Shown here in pieces: positions 32,981 to 45,500 of a DNA stretch of 64,000 nucleotides (within the stretch, counting starts at the first letter, position 1; every line of letters begins with the position of its first letter). The notes beneath the pieces were generated by a model. That model ran no database searches. It was not told where the DNA came from and saw only the letters and a program-made list of their open reading frames with translations. The DNA is from Panagrolaimus kolymaensis (taxonomy: Eukaryota; Nematoda; Chromadorea; Rhabditida; Panagrolaimidae), in contig JAJQJQ010000031.1 in the NCBI GenBank assembly GCA_028622995.1, positions 868,001-932,000 of the forward strand, written 5' to 3'. Both the position numbers and the translations under genes were made by a program.

Positions 32981-33682
32981 AAATAAATTTAGTTATTAAA
33001 AAATTGTTTTAAAGATTGCTTTTTTGTTTTATTTTAACACAAATAAATTTTAAGTTGCTTGGTTTTTTGCGTTTTTGACATTTTTCAACTATTTTATGAA
33101 CTCTTTTTACTCAAAATTTTATTTTAGCGAGAAAATACAATTTCTTTAAACTTTTAATTCTGTTATGGTTTCTTTGAAAGCAAACACGACACAACATTTT
33201 TTCTGTGATTTTGACCATCGTCGTTGACATATAAAAAAAGTTAGTGAGTTAGCGTTCCGGTGTGGCTTGCCAGAGCCGTAGTAAAAGTTTGGAAACACAC
33301 AATTCCCATAAACAGCCACATTTCGTTAACACACATTTGCTTTGACTGTTATTATTGCCCAAGTGAAAGACAGACAGACGACTTTCATTCATTCTATTTT
33401 TCCTTTTAGCCAATTTTTTGTTTTTGCCAAAGTCCAAAAAAGGAAACTTTTTCCAATTTTTTTTGCGTGAATAATTACAAAATCATAAAAATCAAAATTT
33501 GCTCTTCTTTATTAAAAGTTTTTCTTTGCTTCATTCACTTGAGTGATCGTCTTCTCATAAACTCATTCTCTTTACTCATTCTAAATATTTCATATGCCGA
33601 GCCAGTTTTTTTTATTTTTATTCCAAAAATCTGTTTACCTGCCGTCATTTTATAATATTATTTTAGTATTTGATTATCCATC
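32981..33682. other. Spacer; 5' part duplicated downstream of the phosphatase
   Basis: Rabex-5 3' UTR and flank. 32,981-33,258 has a recognisable second copy at ~35,078-35,352 (for example TTTCTGTGATTTTGACCATC and CGTCGTTGAC in both). The remainder is the presumed promoter of the phosphatase gene. Confidence 0.55.
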
Positions 33683-35004
33683 ATGTCTCATATAACTATT
33701 TTTGGACAAATATCCGAAATTACTGATCATCTTTATCTTTCGGGCGCTGGAGTATTAAAACAACCAGAAAAATTGAGAGATAAAAAAATTACTTGTATTG
33801 TAAGTAGTGTTAAATTACCGACCGAAAAGTCGGTAATTACCGACTTACCGACCGACTTTTTACCGACCGATTTACCGACCGACCGCTTTTTTATACCGAC
33901 ATTTTACCGACTTTACCGACCGACAAAATTTTATACCGACATTTTTTCTCAAGTATTTATTAGGATTTGTTTTTCTTAAAAAGTTAATAGAAATACTATT
34001 TTTTTGATGTTATTATCACTTTAGCATTTAAAAAAATGTATTTTTGACTAAAAACTGAAAGTTTTGTTGATTTTCTGACTCGAAAATTTTTTTTATACCG
34101 ACTTATTACCGACCGATTTACCGACCGACCATATTTTTAATACCGACTTTTTACCGACTTTACCGACCGGGAGCAATTTCCATACCGACAATTTTATGAA
34201 TTTACCTACTTTTTTGTCGGTCGGTCGGTAATTTAACACTAATTGTAAGTGACGAGAAATTCTACCAAATTACTTCTCATATATATTTTTTTAAATATTT
34301 TTTACAGATAAATGCTACGATTGACGAACCGACGGTGGATCTTCCTGGAATAGAAAGTCTTAGAATCAAAATAGAAGATAATATATTTGTTGTAAGCGAA
34401 TTTTAAGAAGCGAGCTACTAAACTTTGATCCAAAAAAATTTTGGTATTGCCTTTTTACTTAAATATAAATATACAAATTTTCAGGATCTTATTCCTTATT
34501 TTGATATGGTTGCAGATAAAATTAAAGCAATTAAAGATAGTGGCGGAAAGACTTTGGTGCATTGCGTTGCTGGAATAAGTCGATCAGCTTCTCTGTGCAT
34601 TGTTTATCTTGTAAAATATGAAGCGATGACCCTTAGACAAGCTTATCAACATGTAAAATCTGCAAGGTAAAAAATAAATACAAAAAAAAAACACATATTA
34701 ACTTAATTCCTCCTATTACAGAGCTATTATAAGGCCAAACGTTGGTTTTTGGAAGCAAATGGTTGATTATGAACAAAGGATTCGAGGTCATGCAACCATA
34801 ACCATGATCAAATCAGATTTATGCGACATGCCGATTCCAGATGTTTATACTCAAGAAGTTAAAAGTAAAATGATTGATCAAAATTGGATGATAAAATTAC
34901 AGCTTTCTCAAAACAAATGGAAGTGTATGTTTTTTATTTTCTCACAATTTATGGTTTAATCCTAAATTTTTTATAGGAATTGTGAAAATACAGTGAACAT
35001 GTAA
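33683..35004 (+). CDS. Dual-specificity phosphatase (DUSP14/18-like), chimeric C-terminus, ~203 aa
   Basis: Exons 33683-33799, 34308-34391, 34485-34666, 34722-34922, 34977-35004. A DSP catalytic domain fills residues ~5-150: ITDHLYLSGAGVL start, general-acid region in the INATIDEP..IEDN exon, and the signature HCVAGISRSA with the nucleophilic Cys, Arg and following Ser. RPNVGFWKQMVDYE and IPDVYTQEV match the end of the atypical DUSP14/18 group. Such enzymes dephosphorylate phospho-Tyr and phospho-Ser/Thr. From about residue 178 the DNA is a copy of Rabex-5 exons 6-7 read in another frame (MIDQNWMIKLQLSQNKWK), giving a novel tail: NCENTVNM if the last intron is removed, CMFFIFSQFMV if kept (stop at 34959). 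Intron 1 holds a 437-bp MITE at its donor. Confidence 0.85.
33805..34241. mobile_element. hAT-like MITE, ACCGAC subfamily, 437 bp, in phosphatase intron 1
   Basis: Ends TAGTGTTAAATTACCGACCG and the inverse CGGTCGGTAATTTAACACTA are flanked by identical 8-bp ATTGTAAG (33797-33804, 34242-34249). The interior is full of ACCGAC and GTCGGT motifs around an AT-rich core. It is the same family as 42401-42588 and 57877-58315. The target duplication contains the exon 1 splice donor. Confidence 0.93.
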
Positions 35005-35352
35005 ATACTTTATTATCTGAACATCCTTTACAAGAATTTCGAGATGTGGAAAAAGAAAAAGCAAAGGATCAAAATTAAGGTTTTTAGCTTTAAAAAAAAT
35101 ATTGTTTAAAAATTGCGTTTGTTTTGTTTTATTATAACAAAAAATAAATTATAAAGTTGCTTGCTTATTTTGTTTTTGACATTTTTCAATTTTATTAGCT
35201 CATTTCACTCAAAATTCTATTTAAGTGAGAAAAAGCAATTTCTTAAAACTTTTAATTCTGTTTTGGTTTCTTTGAAAGTAGCAATGACACCACATTTTTC
35301 TGTGATTTTGACCATCGTCGTTGACTTATAAAGTCAGTAAGTTAGAGTTCCC
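34877..35352 (+). repeat. Duplicated Rabex-5 3' end and flank
   Basis: Matches 32,318-33,258: GGATGATAAAATTAC, CAAATGGAAG with its intron, GAATTGTGAAAAnTA, TGAACATGTAAATACTTTAT, the AAAAAGAAAAAnCAAAGGAT end of the coding region and about 270 bases of 3' flank. Most of the acidic-tail exon (about 430 bases) is deleted. In the Rabex-5 frame this would be a broken gene end; here it forms the 3' end of the phosphatase gene. Confidence 0.85.
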
Positions 35353-36038
35353 ATTGGGGATGATGGGTGATAGCAAACATACATGCTTTACTTTATTTTA
35401 AAATATTGAGTTGAAAGATATTCCTCAAGGGAGCTGTTGTTGTGTTTTTGATGCTAATCGTGTATGGAGGAGCTCAGTCAGTCATCTTTTGCTTCTGCAA
35501 TTTTACCAAGAAAAAACAAAAAAATACGCAAACGTTTTTCAAACCAACCAATTCAATATTTAAAAATAAACTATTTTTTTCGTTTTCTCATTTTTTTTCT
35601 TATTCTTCAAAAATGCTAATTATGATTGTCTCTGATTCTTCTTTTTTTATAAAAGTGTGGGAACCCAAAAAAATAAAAAATAAAGGTTTTAGTCACCTAT
35701 TTTTTTTTTTGGTGGCGACAAAATGGTTCCTAAGATTTTTTTTACTCCTTCAAAAAAAGAAAAAAAGAAAGATAAAAAATAAACTCAAGAGACAATCCTA
35801 TTTTGGCCATAGCTAAGCCAATTCATGAATAAATCATATAAAAAAATTTTTTTTTTGGTTTTTTTCTTTCTTTTTTTTTACGTTTTTCATTTTTTAACAC
35901 TTTTTCTTTTTCTTCTGAAGATGATGAAGAAGGAAAAAATGAATGACACAAACGAAAAACAAACGAAAATAAAGAGGACTTTATTTTAATTTTTTATAAT
36001 TTAAAAATGTCATTGTTGTCGTCTCATTTTTAATTTTG
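35353..36038. other. T-rich spacer
   Basis: Start of the long T-rich stretch on the + strand. No supported gene. Confidence 0.5.
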
Positions 36039-36046
36039 TTGTTGTT

Positions 36047-36288
36047 CATACATGGGCAAGGGAGTGTGTCAAGGTTTTTTTGCTAGCGGTACCCCAAATT
36101 TTCCAAAGGGTCTCCCCTCTCTGCTATTTTTTGGCTAGCAGAAAAAAAAGCGGTACCCTCAGAATACAGAAAAAAATTTCCCTTGGTATCCCCTGTGGAT
36201 TTTTTTCATTTTCTAAAAAACCTCAGCGGTACCCCGGTACCTCTGGGTGTGTCAAAACACACCCAAACACACCCTGTGCCCCTGTGTG
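36047..36288. mobile_element. Short hAT-like MITE with GGTACC motifs, 242 bp
   Basis: The left end CATACATGGGC and the inverted right end CACACAGGGGC resemble the CACACATGGGC ends of the 2.09-kb element. GCGGTACCC repeats just inside also match. It is flanked by 8-bp TTGTTGTT on each side (36039-36046, 36289-36296), though that sequence is simple enough to occur by chance. It is GC-rich against a very T-rich background. Confidence 0.65.
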
Positions 36289-36296
36289 TTGTTGTT

Positions 36297-39200
36297 AGTG
36301 AATTAAAGGTTTTTTGGAAAAATAAAAACAATGAAAAAAACTATAATGGAACAAAATGGATGCCTTTAACCCTAACAAAAAAGCTTTGATTGAATTTCAA
36401 TAATATTGAAAAGTTACAAAAAGCGTTGTTAATTTTCATAGTTTGGCAGATATGTAAAAAATAAAAAACCCTAATTTTTTGTTTCTTGATTTTTAGGCAC
36501 TTTTTGACACCATTTATTTAATTTTTGATATAAAAACTATTCTTTATTTATTTTATTTATTTTATGAAAATGCATCGTGACAAATGCTTTGTTTTTTGTT
36601 GTATTTTTCCTACAAAAATTATTTTCTTATTATATGTTGGTAGGCGACAAGTTCCTTTATGTTTCTTTTAAAACCTTAATCGTATCACATTTTATTTAGC
36701 CATTCACTTTCTTCCACGCCACAAAATTTCTGCCATTATTCCACTTTCTTCTTCCTCGTTAAAAGCTAAGCGCGTAAATCTAATTTGGCAACAAAAAACA
36801 AAAAAGAAGAAGTGCCCCAAATTTATGTTGTTGCATTATTCTTTATTCTTTGCTTCTTTTTTTCTCAATGTCAGAATCTCTGTCCTTTCTCCTTTCCTCC
36901 TCTGGGGAAACAACATTCATTCCAAAAATTTTCTATGACATTTTCATAGACTGTTTTTTTTTTTCATCATTCGTCTGCTTTTTTACCTTTTGGTTTGTTT
37001 AGTGAATATCTTAATTATGTTTTTTTTTTCAACCAAGAAAAGTTTAAAAATCTCTTTTTTTTCTGGAATTTTAAAAAAGAACCAAAGAAAAAAAAGAAGT
37101 TTGTTTCAATTTTTTTCTTTCTTTGTTTTTGTCCATTTATTATCAAAGAAGAAGATGCCGAAAGAGAGAGAGAGAGAAACCTCACACGCATTACCAATGA
37201 GATAACTAACTAAGTAACTACCACCACAACTGCCACCGACACAAATGTGTTTCAAGCAACAAAAAAAAGCATGGATTCATCCTTCCTTTCATTCACGCAT
37301 ATATATTTTTTGAAGCCTTTTTTTGCGCGTGTGCAAATATTTTTTTTTCAAAACAAAACTCTTTTAGCTTTGTTTTGTTTTTTATCCCTTTTTTCAAAAG
37401 TTTTTTTATTCGAGAAAAATAAACCTGCAACCCACCATCATTTTTTCCATGAAACGTGAAAGCTATTTTCGTATTTTTTAAACTTGAGTTTTTTTCAATG
37501 CTTTGTTTTCCAATAAAAATAATAAAACAAAGTTTCTTTTTTGTTTCTGATACTTCCAGGTTTTTGTTTCTTTTTTCCATAAAATAAAAATGGCGTTATG
37601 CTTCCTTCCTTTTTTTGTAATTCGAAAATATCTATCTCCAATTACATATTTTTTATTTTTTATGGATAAAACTAACAACATATGTAAGTTGTGCAGGCGT
37701 TTTGCTTGCTACTTTTTTATTTTATTTTATTTATAGAAAGCTTTTTTCATATTTTCATTTTCATATTTTTTTGTAGTTAGTTAATTGGAAGTTGGTGGAT
37801 TTTTTATATTTTTTTCTCTCAAAAACTTGCTTTTTTGCTTTTAAACTTTAGAGATTTGAACTTTTAAAGTTTTTTATTTGAAGCCAAAAAAAATGTTAAT
37901 TTGATGCATTTATTTATTTGAAAAGTTCATAACTTGGAATCATTTGAGGGAGTTAAAAATCTCAAATATCGTCACAACTAACTGCTTTTTGAAGGCCAAT
38001 AAAAAGTGTAGGAGTAAATATGTTTTTCGGGTGGATAATGGTTATGGTGTTTTTCTTAATGGCATGTTCGGGGATTTTAGAAGTACACGATCAAAAAAAT
38101 AAAATAAGATAAAATAAATTCGACACCCAAGATAGAGTTCATCACGAGAATATTTTCTTTCTCTTTATGCTTTTTTGGTTTTGCAAAAAGTTTATGCAAA
38201 GAAAAAATTTCATTGGGTTTTCTAAAATTTCTATAAAAGAAAAAAAATCACGTGTGCTAACCTGAGTTTTTTGTTTTGTTTTTTTGTCTTTGCACGAATA
38301 TTAGGTTCTCAGCCGGAAAAGATTAAAATAAATATTTTTAAAAAAGAAAGGTATTTTTCATTCTTATTTTTTAAGCACATCACACATTTTTTTAAAAATA
38401 TTCTTATGAAAGAAATTCTTTATATAAAAAATGATTAAATAAAAATAGTAAAAAATAAATATAAAAAACACAATTATAAAAGGCATCTTTCTATGCCTAA
38501 GCTTATTGACCAAAAACAAAACAAAAAAATTACTTTTATCTATTTTCCCCTCCCTCTCTGTCCTTTATGACGAAGATGATGATGTTTTTTATATTTAATT
38601 TCTAAAAGTTTTTTGTTTTGTTTTGTTTTTATATTTTTTGGCCACGTGCTAGCTTGCTTGCATTTATTTATCTAAAAATAATAATTTTATGATGCATATT
38701 TTTGTCTGAGTTTCTGGGAATGAAGATTATTTTTTTAAATTTTATTTTAACAAAAAAAGTGTGTTTTAAAATAAAATAATTTTTTTTTGGTTGGAGCATT
38801 TTATTTTCCTTTGGGGAAAATTTTTCTAGAGTATATATAGTACTCAAATATTTTTTTATTGTTATTCAAAAATTGCGTTTTATTTTTTAAATTTTTGCTT
38901 TTCTTTTAAATATGAACACTCCCGACGAGGATGAATGAAATTTAAATTGGTTTGAAACTCTATGGTTTTTCTTTCTTTTTTAATTATTAATTTAAACCGG
39001 GGCTTTCTGTTTTTTTGGTTTGGCTTTTGAAGTGGAAAGAAATATTGTATTTTTTTGAAAAGAATTGTTTGCAACTGAAAAAAAGATTCTTTGCAAAATT
39101 ATGTAGGGTTTCATTGTTTTTTCTTTTTATGTTTATTTTTTTTTTGCGAACATTTTTAATCGCCTCCTCCTTCTTAAGAACATCACTTTTTTAAAAGTCA

Positions 39201-42200
39201 TTTTGGGACTTATATCTTTTTTATCTTTTTATGTATAAATATTTTATAAAATAAAAAACTCATATTTTCTTTTTCTATCTTTCTTATCCACAAATGAAAA
39301 GTCCCTGTAACCAAAACACATTAATCCATTTTTTCCTTAAGTCTCTAATATAATTAAATTTGGTTATCATCATCCAACAAAAAAAGATAGTCTTCGCTCC
39401 ATAAATCCACTTAAGTAAAAAACAATCTCTCGAAGGCTATCTTTTTTCCAATCTCGTCATTTAAAAAAAAGCGGAATTAATAAAAGATTTCCTTTTCCTA
39501 TTTTTCTATGCCTTTTTAAAAAATAAAAAAGTTATATTTTTATTATTTATTTTTCTCCGTGCAAATATAATAATAGCTTTATTTCCCAGGATGTCACTTC
39601 TTCTTCTTCATTATTTTCATTATTTCCATTTTCCGAATTCTATTTTCGACCTGCTTTTGAGCCTTTTTTTGCGCTAACTTTTTTTTCCATTGAATGCGAA
39701 GAAAAAAAAGGTTAGTAAGTTTTATTCCATTCACACATACACACTACTCCTACGTTTTTTATTTTTATTTAATTCAAAAACTTACTATCTTTTTAATAAA
39801 CTTTTTTCTTTTATTATATTTATTTTTTTGCTGCTGAACCCCGTCGTCGTCGACCCAATAAATAAGGTTAGCCAAATAGGGTTAGTCGAAGAAACTTATT
39901 TTTATTTAGTATGGCAACTTTCAAAACAACAACAAATTAACTGCGTAGTTTCTTTTTTTTTTATTGAATGAGAGAAAAAGATCTGTAGTTTTATTAATTG
40001 TTGACACAACATTTAAAATAAAATTAAATTGTGTTTTAAACGTGATTAAAATTTTCCAAGAAATACATTTATTTGTTATTTTTAAAAAAAGTTATCTCTT
40101 AATTTATTATCGCTGCTTTTGTGTTTATTGTTTTTGGATTCAAACTATAAAAAAAGTGTTTTTTGTTTCTAATATTGTAATTTTTTTACCTTTGAATAAA
40201 AGGAGTTAGACTTTTTATTTTTTGCATCAATAGTTTTTACTTTTTTCCTTTTATCAATAATGAACTTTTTTGTCACTTCAATTTCTCAGCCTTTTTTAAT
40301 TAATATTAAAAATAAAATAGAAAATAAAATAAATTAAAAGTGCTTTGTTTCCATTGGGAACATGGATGCATGTTATTAATTATGAAGAAAAAAAATCTCA
40401 GAAAATTACAAAGTTCATCCAATTCCCAATTATTAAAAGAAAATTTAAACTTAAATTGTGTAGGTTGCGTTTTAAGAAAATTTTAATTTCATTTTTGCAA
40501 TTTAAAACTTTTCCATGGTTTTTGATAATATTTTGTTTCTATCGATTTCGGCTTGAATTTTTTTAAGCGGGAATAACAAAAATCATATTTTACAATAAAT
40601 CACTTCCCTCTAAAATTGCTTAGTTACAATTATCAATAGAAACAATGCTTTTTTAAATCACGTTATTATCTTCTTTTTTCTTTTGCTTTTTGGAAGACCT
40701 CAGACTAGAGCTCAAATAACAAAAAATTAAGACATTTTCATTCTCTTTTTGATCCCATGATTGCCACAAATCTTAAATTAAAAGCAAGAAAAAAAGCAAC
40801 TCAAAAGAAAAGCTTTTTTTGATTAACAAATGCCTGCCGACTTTTTATTTTATTTTAAAGAGCCGCTGCTGTCATTTTCATTCTTACACCTTCAAAAGCT
40901 GCCAACCAAGCAAATGAACAACATCCAATTAATTATCTCTTCTTTTTTTATTTTTTTTTACTTTTTATTTTTAGTTGCAGACATTCAATTTTTTGATGTA
41001 ACTATTTATAACTACTCCAAATTAATCTTTTTTTGTGTTTGTTAATGTTTGTTTAAATAACTAACTAATTTTATGTTAACAAAGCTATTCAGAAAATATT
41101 TAGTGACTTACGAAATTTATTGTTTCTCATTAACATGGATTTAAAAAAATAAATAAAAACTTTCATCGAAAAAAGTCCAACTTTAGTCTTTTTTTTCGCT
41201 TGGATTTTTTTTTTCATTGCGTCGGCGAATTGGTAGATGAATGAATTTTTTTTCGATTGCCAAACAATGAACTTTGTGTCTTATTAATCTCCTATTGTTT
41301 TAAGTGAGAAGAAAAAAATGTGTTATTCCACACCTTAGTTAAGCCAAGCCAGCCATAGCCAGAGCCAAGGAACATGTCATAAGTTTTTTTTCTACCAAAC
41401 GACAATTTGGATCAGATTTTTTCTAGGGTGGCTTTTCTTGAAGTTCATGTCAGTGAAAAAAAAGAAGTTTTTTTGTTGCTTTTTTAATATGTTTTTTTAT
41501 TTTTCTCTTTTTTAAACCTTTTTTTTATTCAGCTTCTTTTTTTCTTCATCTTTCCCGAAAGTAGGTGCTCCATACTCTCACCCTCTTTCTTCCTCATACT
41601 TATGCTTGCAAATCAATTTCATATTCATATTAATGTTCCTTCTTTTTCAAAAATGATGTTTCCTCTTATTTCACTTTTTTTCTTCTTCATTTTTTTTTAT
41701 AAATCCTTATTTATTGCAATTGCATTGCATTTTATTTTTTAAGTTCAGCCATGTCTCCTCAATTTCCTTCATTTTTGCTTTTTCTTTTTGCAAAGAAAAA
41801 TTATTAGACTTCCTTTTATATATATTTTTTTATTCCACTTTTTTATTATGGAAAAATGATTAATTTTTAAACTTTGGCTTTTTCTATGAAACACTTATTT
41901 GCAAAAATTAATATTATTAAGTATACACGCGTTAAAAACGATCTCTCCAAGATCTAAAACTCGAGAAAAAAAAGAAAAGAAAAAGCCTTCGTTAAAATTT
42001 ATTAAGAAATGATTATTTATTTTAGATGTTGTATTTTTGTTTTTACATTTTTTAAAAAGTAAATTAGCGTTAAGAAACTTTTTTTTATTTTATTTAGCAA
42101 TAAAAAAAACGATCTACAAGAAGAAGCATGGTGATAAAGATAACGAGCATTCCTTTTTTATTTTGGAGTCAATTAGCTTAAAATGAAAAAAGCGTAATAA

Positions 42201-42392
42201 TTTTTTTAAACGATTTTTTAATAAGTAGATAGAAATAGTGATTGCTTTTCATCATTTTTTGTTTTGCTTTAAATGACATACTTTTTATAATTTTGGTTAA
42301 ATTGAATGCAAACATTTTTTCTCAACTTTTCGTTTAGGAAGTTTTTTTCTTTTTTTCCCTTTGTTACCAAAATTAACTTCAAGCAATCAATG
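36297..42392. other. 6-kb T-rich gene-free stretch
   Basis: Long T runs dominate the + strand and A runs are fewer. No exon with mixed composition and splice signals was found. A tiny frame at 38030-38122 (MFFGWIMVMVFFLMACSGIL..) resembles a signal peptide but its phase does not fit the downstream receptor gene. Confidence 0.5.
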
Positions 42393-42400
42393 GTTGGAAG

Positions 42401-42588
42401 TAGTGTTAAATTACCGACCGAAAAGTCGGTAATTACCGACATACCGACCGACTTTTTACCGACCGATTTACCGACCGAGCGTTTTTTTATACCGACTTTT
42501 TACCGACTTTACCGACCGACAAAATTTTATACCGACAATTTTTTGAATTTACCGACTTTTTTGTCGGTCGGTCGGTAATTTAACACTA
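42401..42588. mobile_element. hAT-like MITE, ACCGAC subfamily, 188 bp
   Basis: Ends are TAGTGTTAAATTACCGACCG and its inverse, flanked by identical 8-bp GTTGGAAG (42393-42400, 42589-42596). It is nearly the two arms of the 437-bp element at 33,805 with the AT-rich core removed, so an internal-deletion form of the same family. Confidence 0.93.
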
Positions 42589-42596
42589 GTTGGAAG

Positions 42597-45500
42597 TTTT
42601 ATTTTACTTTTTGATCTTTAACCCTTTTTGATTTAAAATTAGCTTAAAATTTAGAAATTATCCTGCCATGACATGACATCTTTTTATATCCACATTTTGT
42701 CTTTTGTCTAGACCAAAGACAAATGAACAAAAAAAACTTCGGTGAATTTTTTTCCAACTATTTAATTTTAAAATGGAATCATTTTTTTCTTCTTTCAAAA
42801 TTTAGATTCAATTGAAAAAAAAAATATGTACTTAAAAATAACCCACTTTTTTTGTTAAACTTTTTCTTTTCTTTTTTTCGTTCACTCAAAATAAAAGTGT
42901 TTTTAATTCCCAGTTTTCTTCACTTTTTCAAAAAAAAAGAAAGAAAGCCCTGCAACACGTTTTTTTTCACTCACTTTTTTTATTCATTCCAATTTGAATG
43001 TTTTAAAAATATTTTTTCTCTCCCTCTCTTTCCTGTGTCTTGAAAAAAAAAAAGAAAAAGATGTTAGCTAAAAATTTATTTAATTCAAAGGCGCAACAAC
43101 TACTCCTACTGAAAGAGAAAAAAAAATTGGCAAAGCTTTTTCCAAAAATAACAATATTGCCTCCGGGTGACAAGGAAGAAGGAGATAGAAAAAAAAACTT
43201 TTTAGGAAAAAAACCTTTCCTATTTTTATTTGAATGTTATTTTAAAAATAAGGGGTAATAATTTTCGGTTTGGATGTTGGCATGCTTGCTTTCTTTTCAC
43301 AACACAGCTGGGTGTCGTCGTAGTCCTACTCTCGTCTGCTTCTTCTCATCTTTTTTTTATCCATGAGGTCTTTCTTTTTCTTTTTCTTTTTTTTGACCTC
43401 ATGGAGAGCTTTTTACATAATAATAAAAAGATTAGATAGGCTATTTTGACTTTCGTATGCAAAAATAAATAATAATAAAAATATTTTGCAAAAATTGACT
43501 AACTTTTTTTCTTTTGCAATTATTCCTCGTGTTTTTTTTGTTGCTTTTTTCCAGTTCCGTGATTAAATGAATATTTAATAGCTATTTATAATTTTTAATA
43601 ATTTAAATAAAAAAAGACATCAAAAAAACTCACACATTTTTGCTCTTTTCCTTTTTCAGATTTTTAAAGTAGCTGAAAAGGAAGAAATAATCATTTGACA
43701 TTCTTCGACGACACACATAAGAACCACAAAAGTCATTCCCGCAGAATCTTAATAAAAAACGCAGGAAGAAAAAGAAAAAGAAAAGAAAAGAAAGGAACAT
43801 ACATTTATTTTTGAATTTGTATTTGAAGTCCTCCTTCCGTTTTTTGATCTTTTATATTATTTTATATTTTTTTCTATTCATCAAACAAACACATAACAAA
43901 AAAGAAATAACAGCAAATATGGTAAGTTTTATTTTACTTTTTATTTTTGAAGTATGTAACAACTTTTTAACTTTTGTTATAGAAATTGAAAAAAAAGTGA
44001 AAGTGTTTATTTTTAAGTCAAAATTTTATATTATTTCTATTCTCCTAGTTTTAAATAAAATCAACAATAGTTTTTTTTGGTTAATCAAATATTTTTTTTA
44101 TAGTAGTTAGTTTCCGCATATTTACACTTAACTGCGCAAAAATAAAAAGAAAGGAAAAAACACATACAAAAAATTATTTTATTTGAGGGAGAAATAAAAA
44201 AATAAACTATGAGTTACCTTTTTTAACCAACAACCCACTCTTTGCACTCATTCATTTATTATTTTAATATTTTAAAATAAAATGATAATAGCTGAATGAA
44301 TGAAAATTGTTTTTTCCGGGTTTCATTGTTACTATTTAAAAAATTTTTTATTTGAAAATGAAAAAAATAGTGTTTTTTTTTGTTATGTCTCTCTTTAGCC
44401 CCTGTGCATTGCTATTTTTGACAGATTTGAGTAAAGTAGAGAGAGAAATTAGCCCCACACTCTATTTTTCTTGCCGTTGCTTAGATAAAAAAACATTAAA
44501 AAATATGTATATTATATTTCTTTTTTTCTTAATTTTATTTTTCCTTTTTCTTTTCTTCTTCATTTTTTTTATTTTTTTTCCATCTATCTCGGGTGCCATT
44601 GGTGACAACGAGAACCCAAAGCTAGAGCCGTTCATTTTATTATTTCTTTTCTTTTTTTGTTGTTGCTGGGGTTGTGGTTTTTTTTCATTTCCAGTTCGAT
44701 TCAACTATGCTGGATTTTTTATACTTCAGAGCCTTTTTTTTATCATTTTTTTTGTTTGAAAATTAGATACATAAAATTTGTTAAAACCCTCAAACCAACA
44801 AATAAAATAAAAATCTATTCTTATTTTTCAACTACTCTTTTATATCCACCACACAAAAAAAATAAACTTGTTAACAGCTAACCAAAATTTTTATTTTCTG
44901 TTAATAAAATTGTCCAAAACAAATTTCTTTCGAAATTATTGCAACGACAAACAAGCAATAAAGCCGCTACTCAAAAGAATGTTCTAAAATGGAAGCTTTA
45001 TCTAATGCGTTTTGTGAAAAAAAAGTTTTTTATGCGTAGCATCCATCGGCTTTTATGGAATTTGGAATTTGGAATAAAGCTTTTTGGAGGAACATTTTTT
45101 ATGGGGCCTCATCATCCAAATTTTGTTGTTAGCTGGCGTGCTTCAAGACTTCAAAAAAACTTTTTAGCTTTGGTTTTTTTTGCATTTTTACATTATTTTT
45201 GCGCCTCATTCTAAAAGTCACACGCTATTTTTTATATTTTTTGGACAACCATAAACCCCAAAAGCCAAAAAAATGAAATCCTATGAAATATTAAATTAAG
45301 CTTTTTTTTATGTTCAAACATATTTTTTTTGTTAGAGGCTTGCCGACCACAGAGAAGATTTTTCCTTAAGGACTACTGACTAGTTATTTTCATTTTTTGG
45401 GCAGCATGTTTTTTTAACAAAATTGTTGTTGTCAAAATAAAATATAATTTTATGAAGCTCGAGCTGACGAAGCTTTTTAGGAGATTTTATTCTGCTTTTT

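Noticed and set aside
38030..38122. Signal-peptide-like frame MFFGWIMVMVFFLMACSGIL as the missing first receptor exon
   Set aside because: The available donor (GAA|GTACAC) has the wrong phase for the receptor exon beginning GCTC-ATG.
43918..43985. ATG directly followed by a GTAAGT donor and a TTATAG acceptor, as a possible first exon of the class B receptor
   Set aside because: The acceptor leads to a stop after six codons and nothing ties it to the exon at 50,744.
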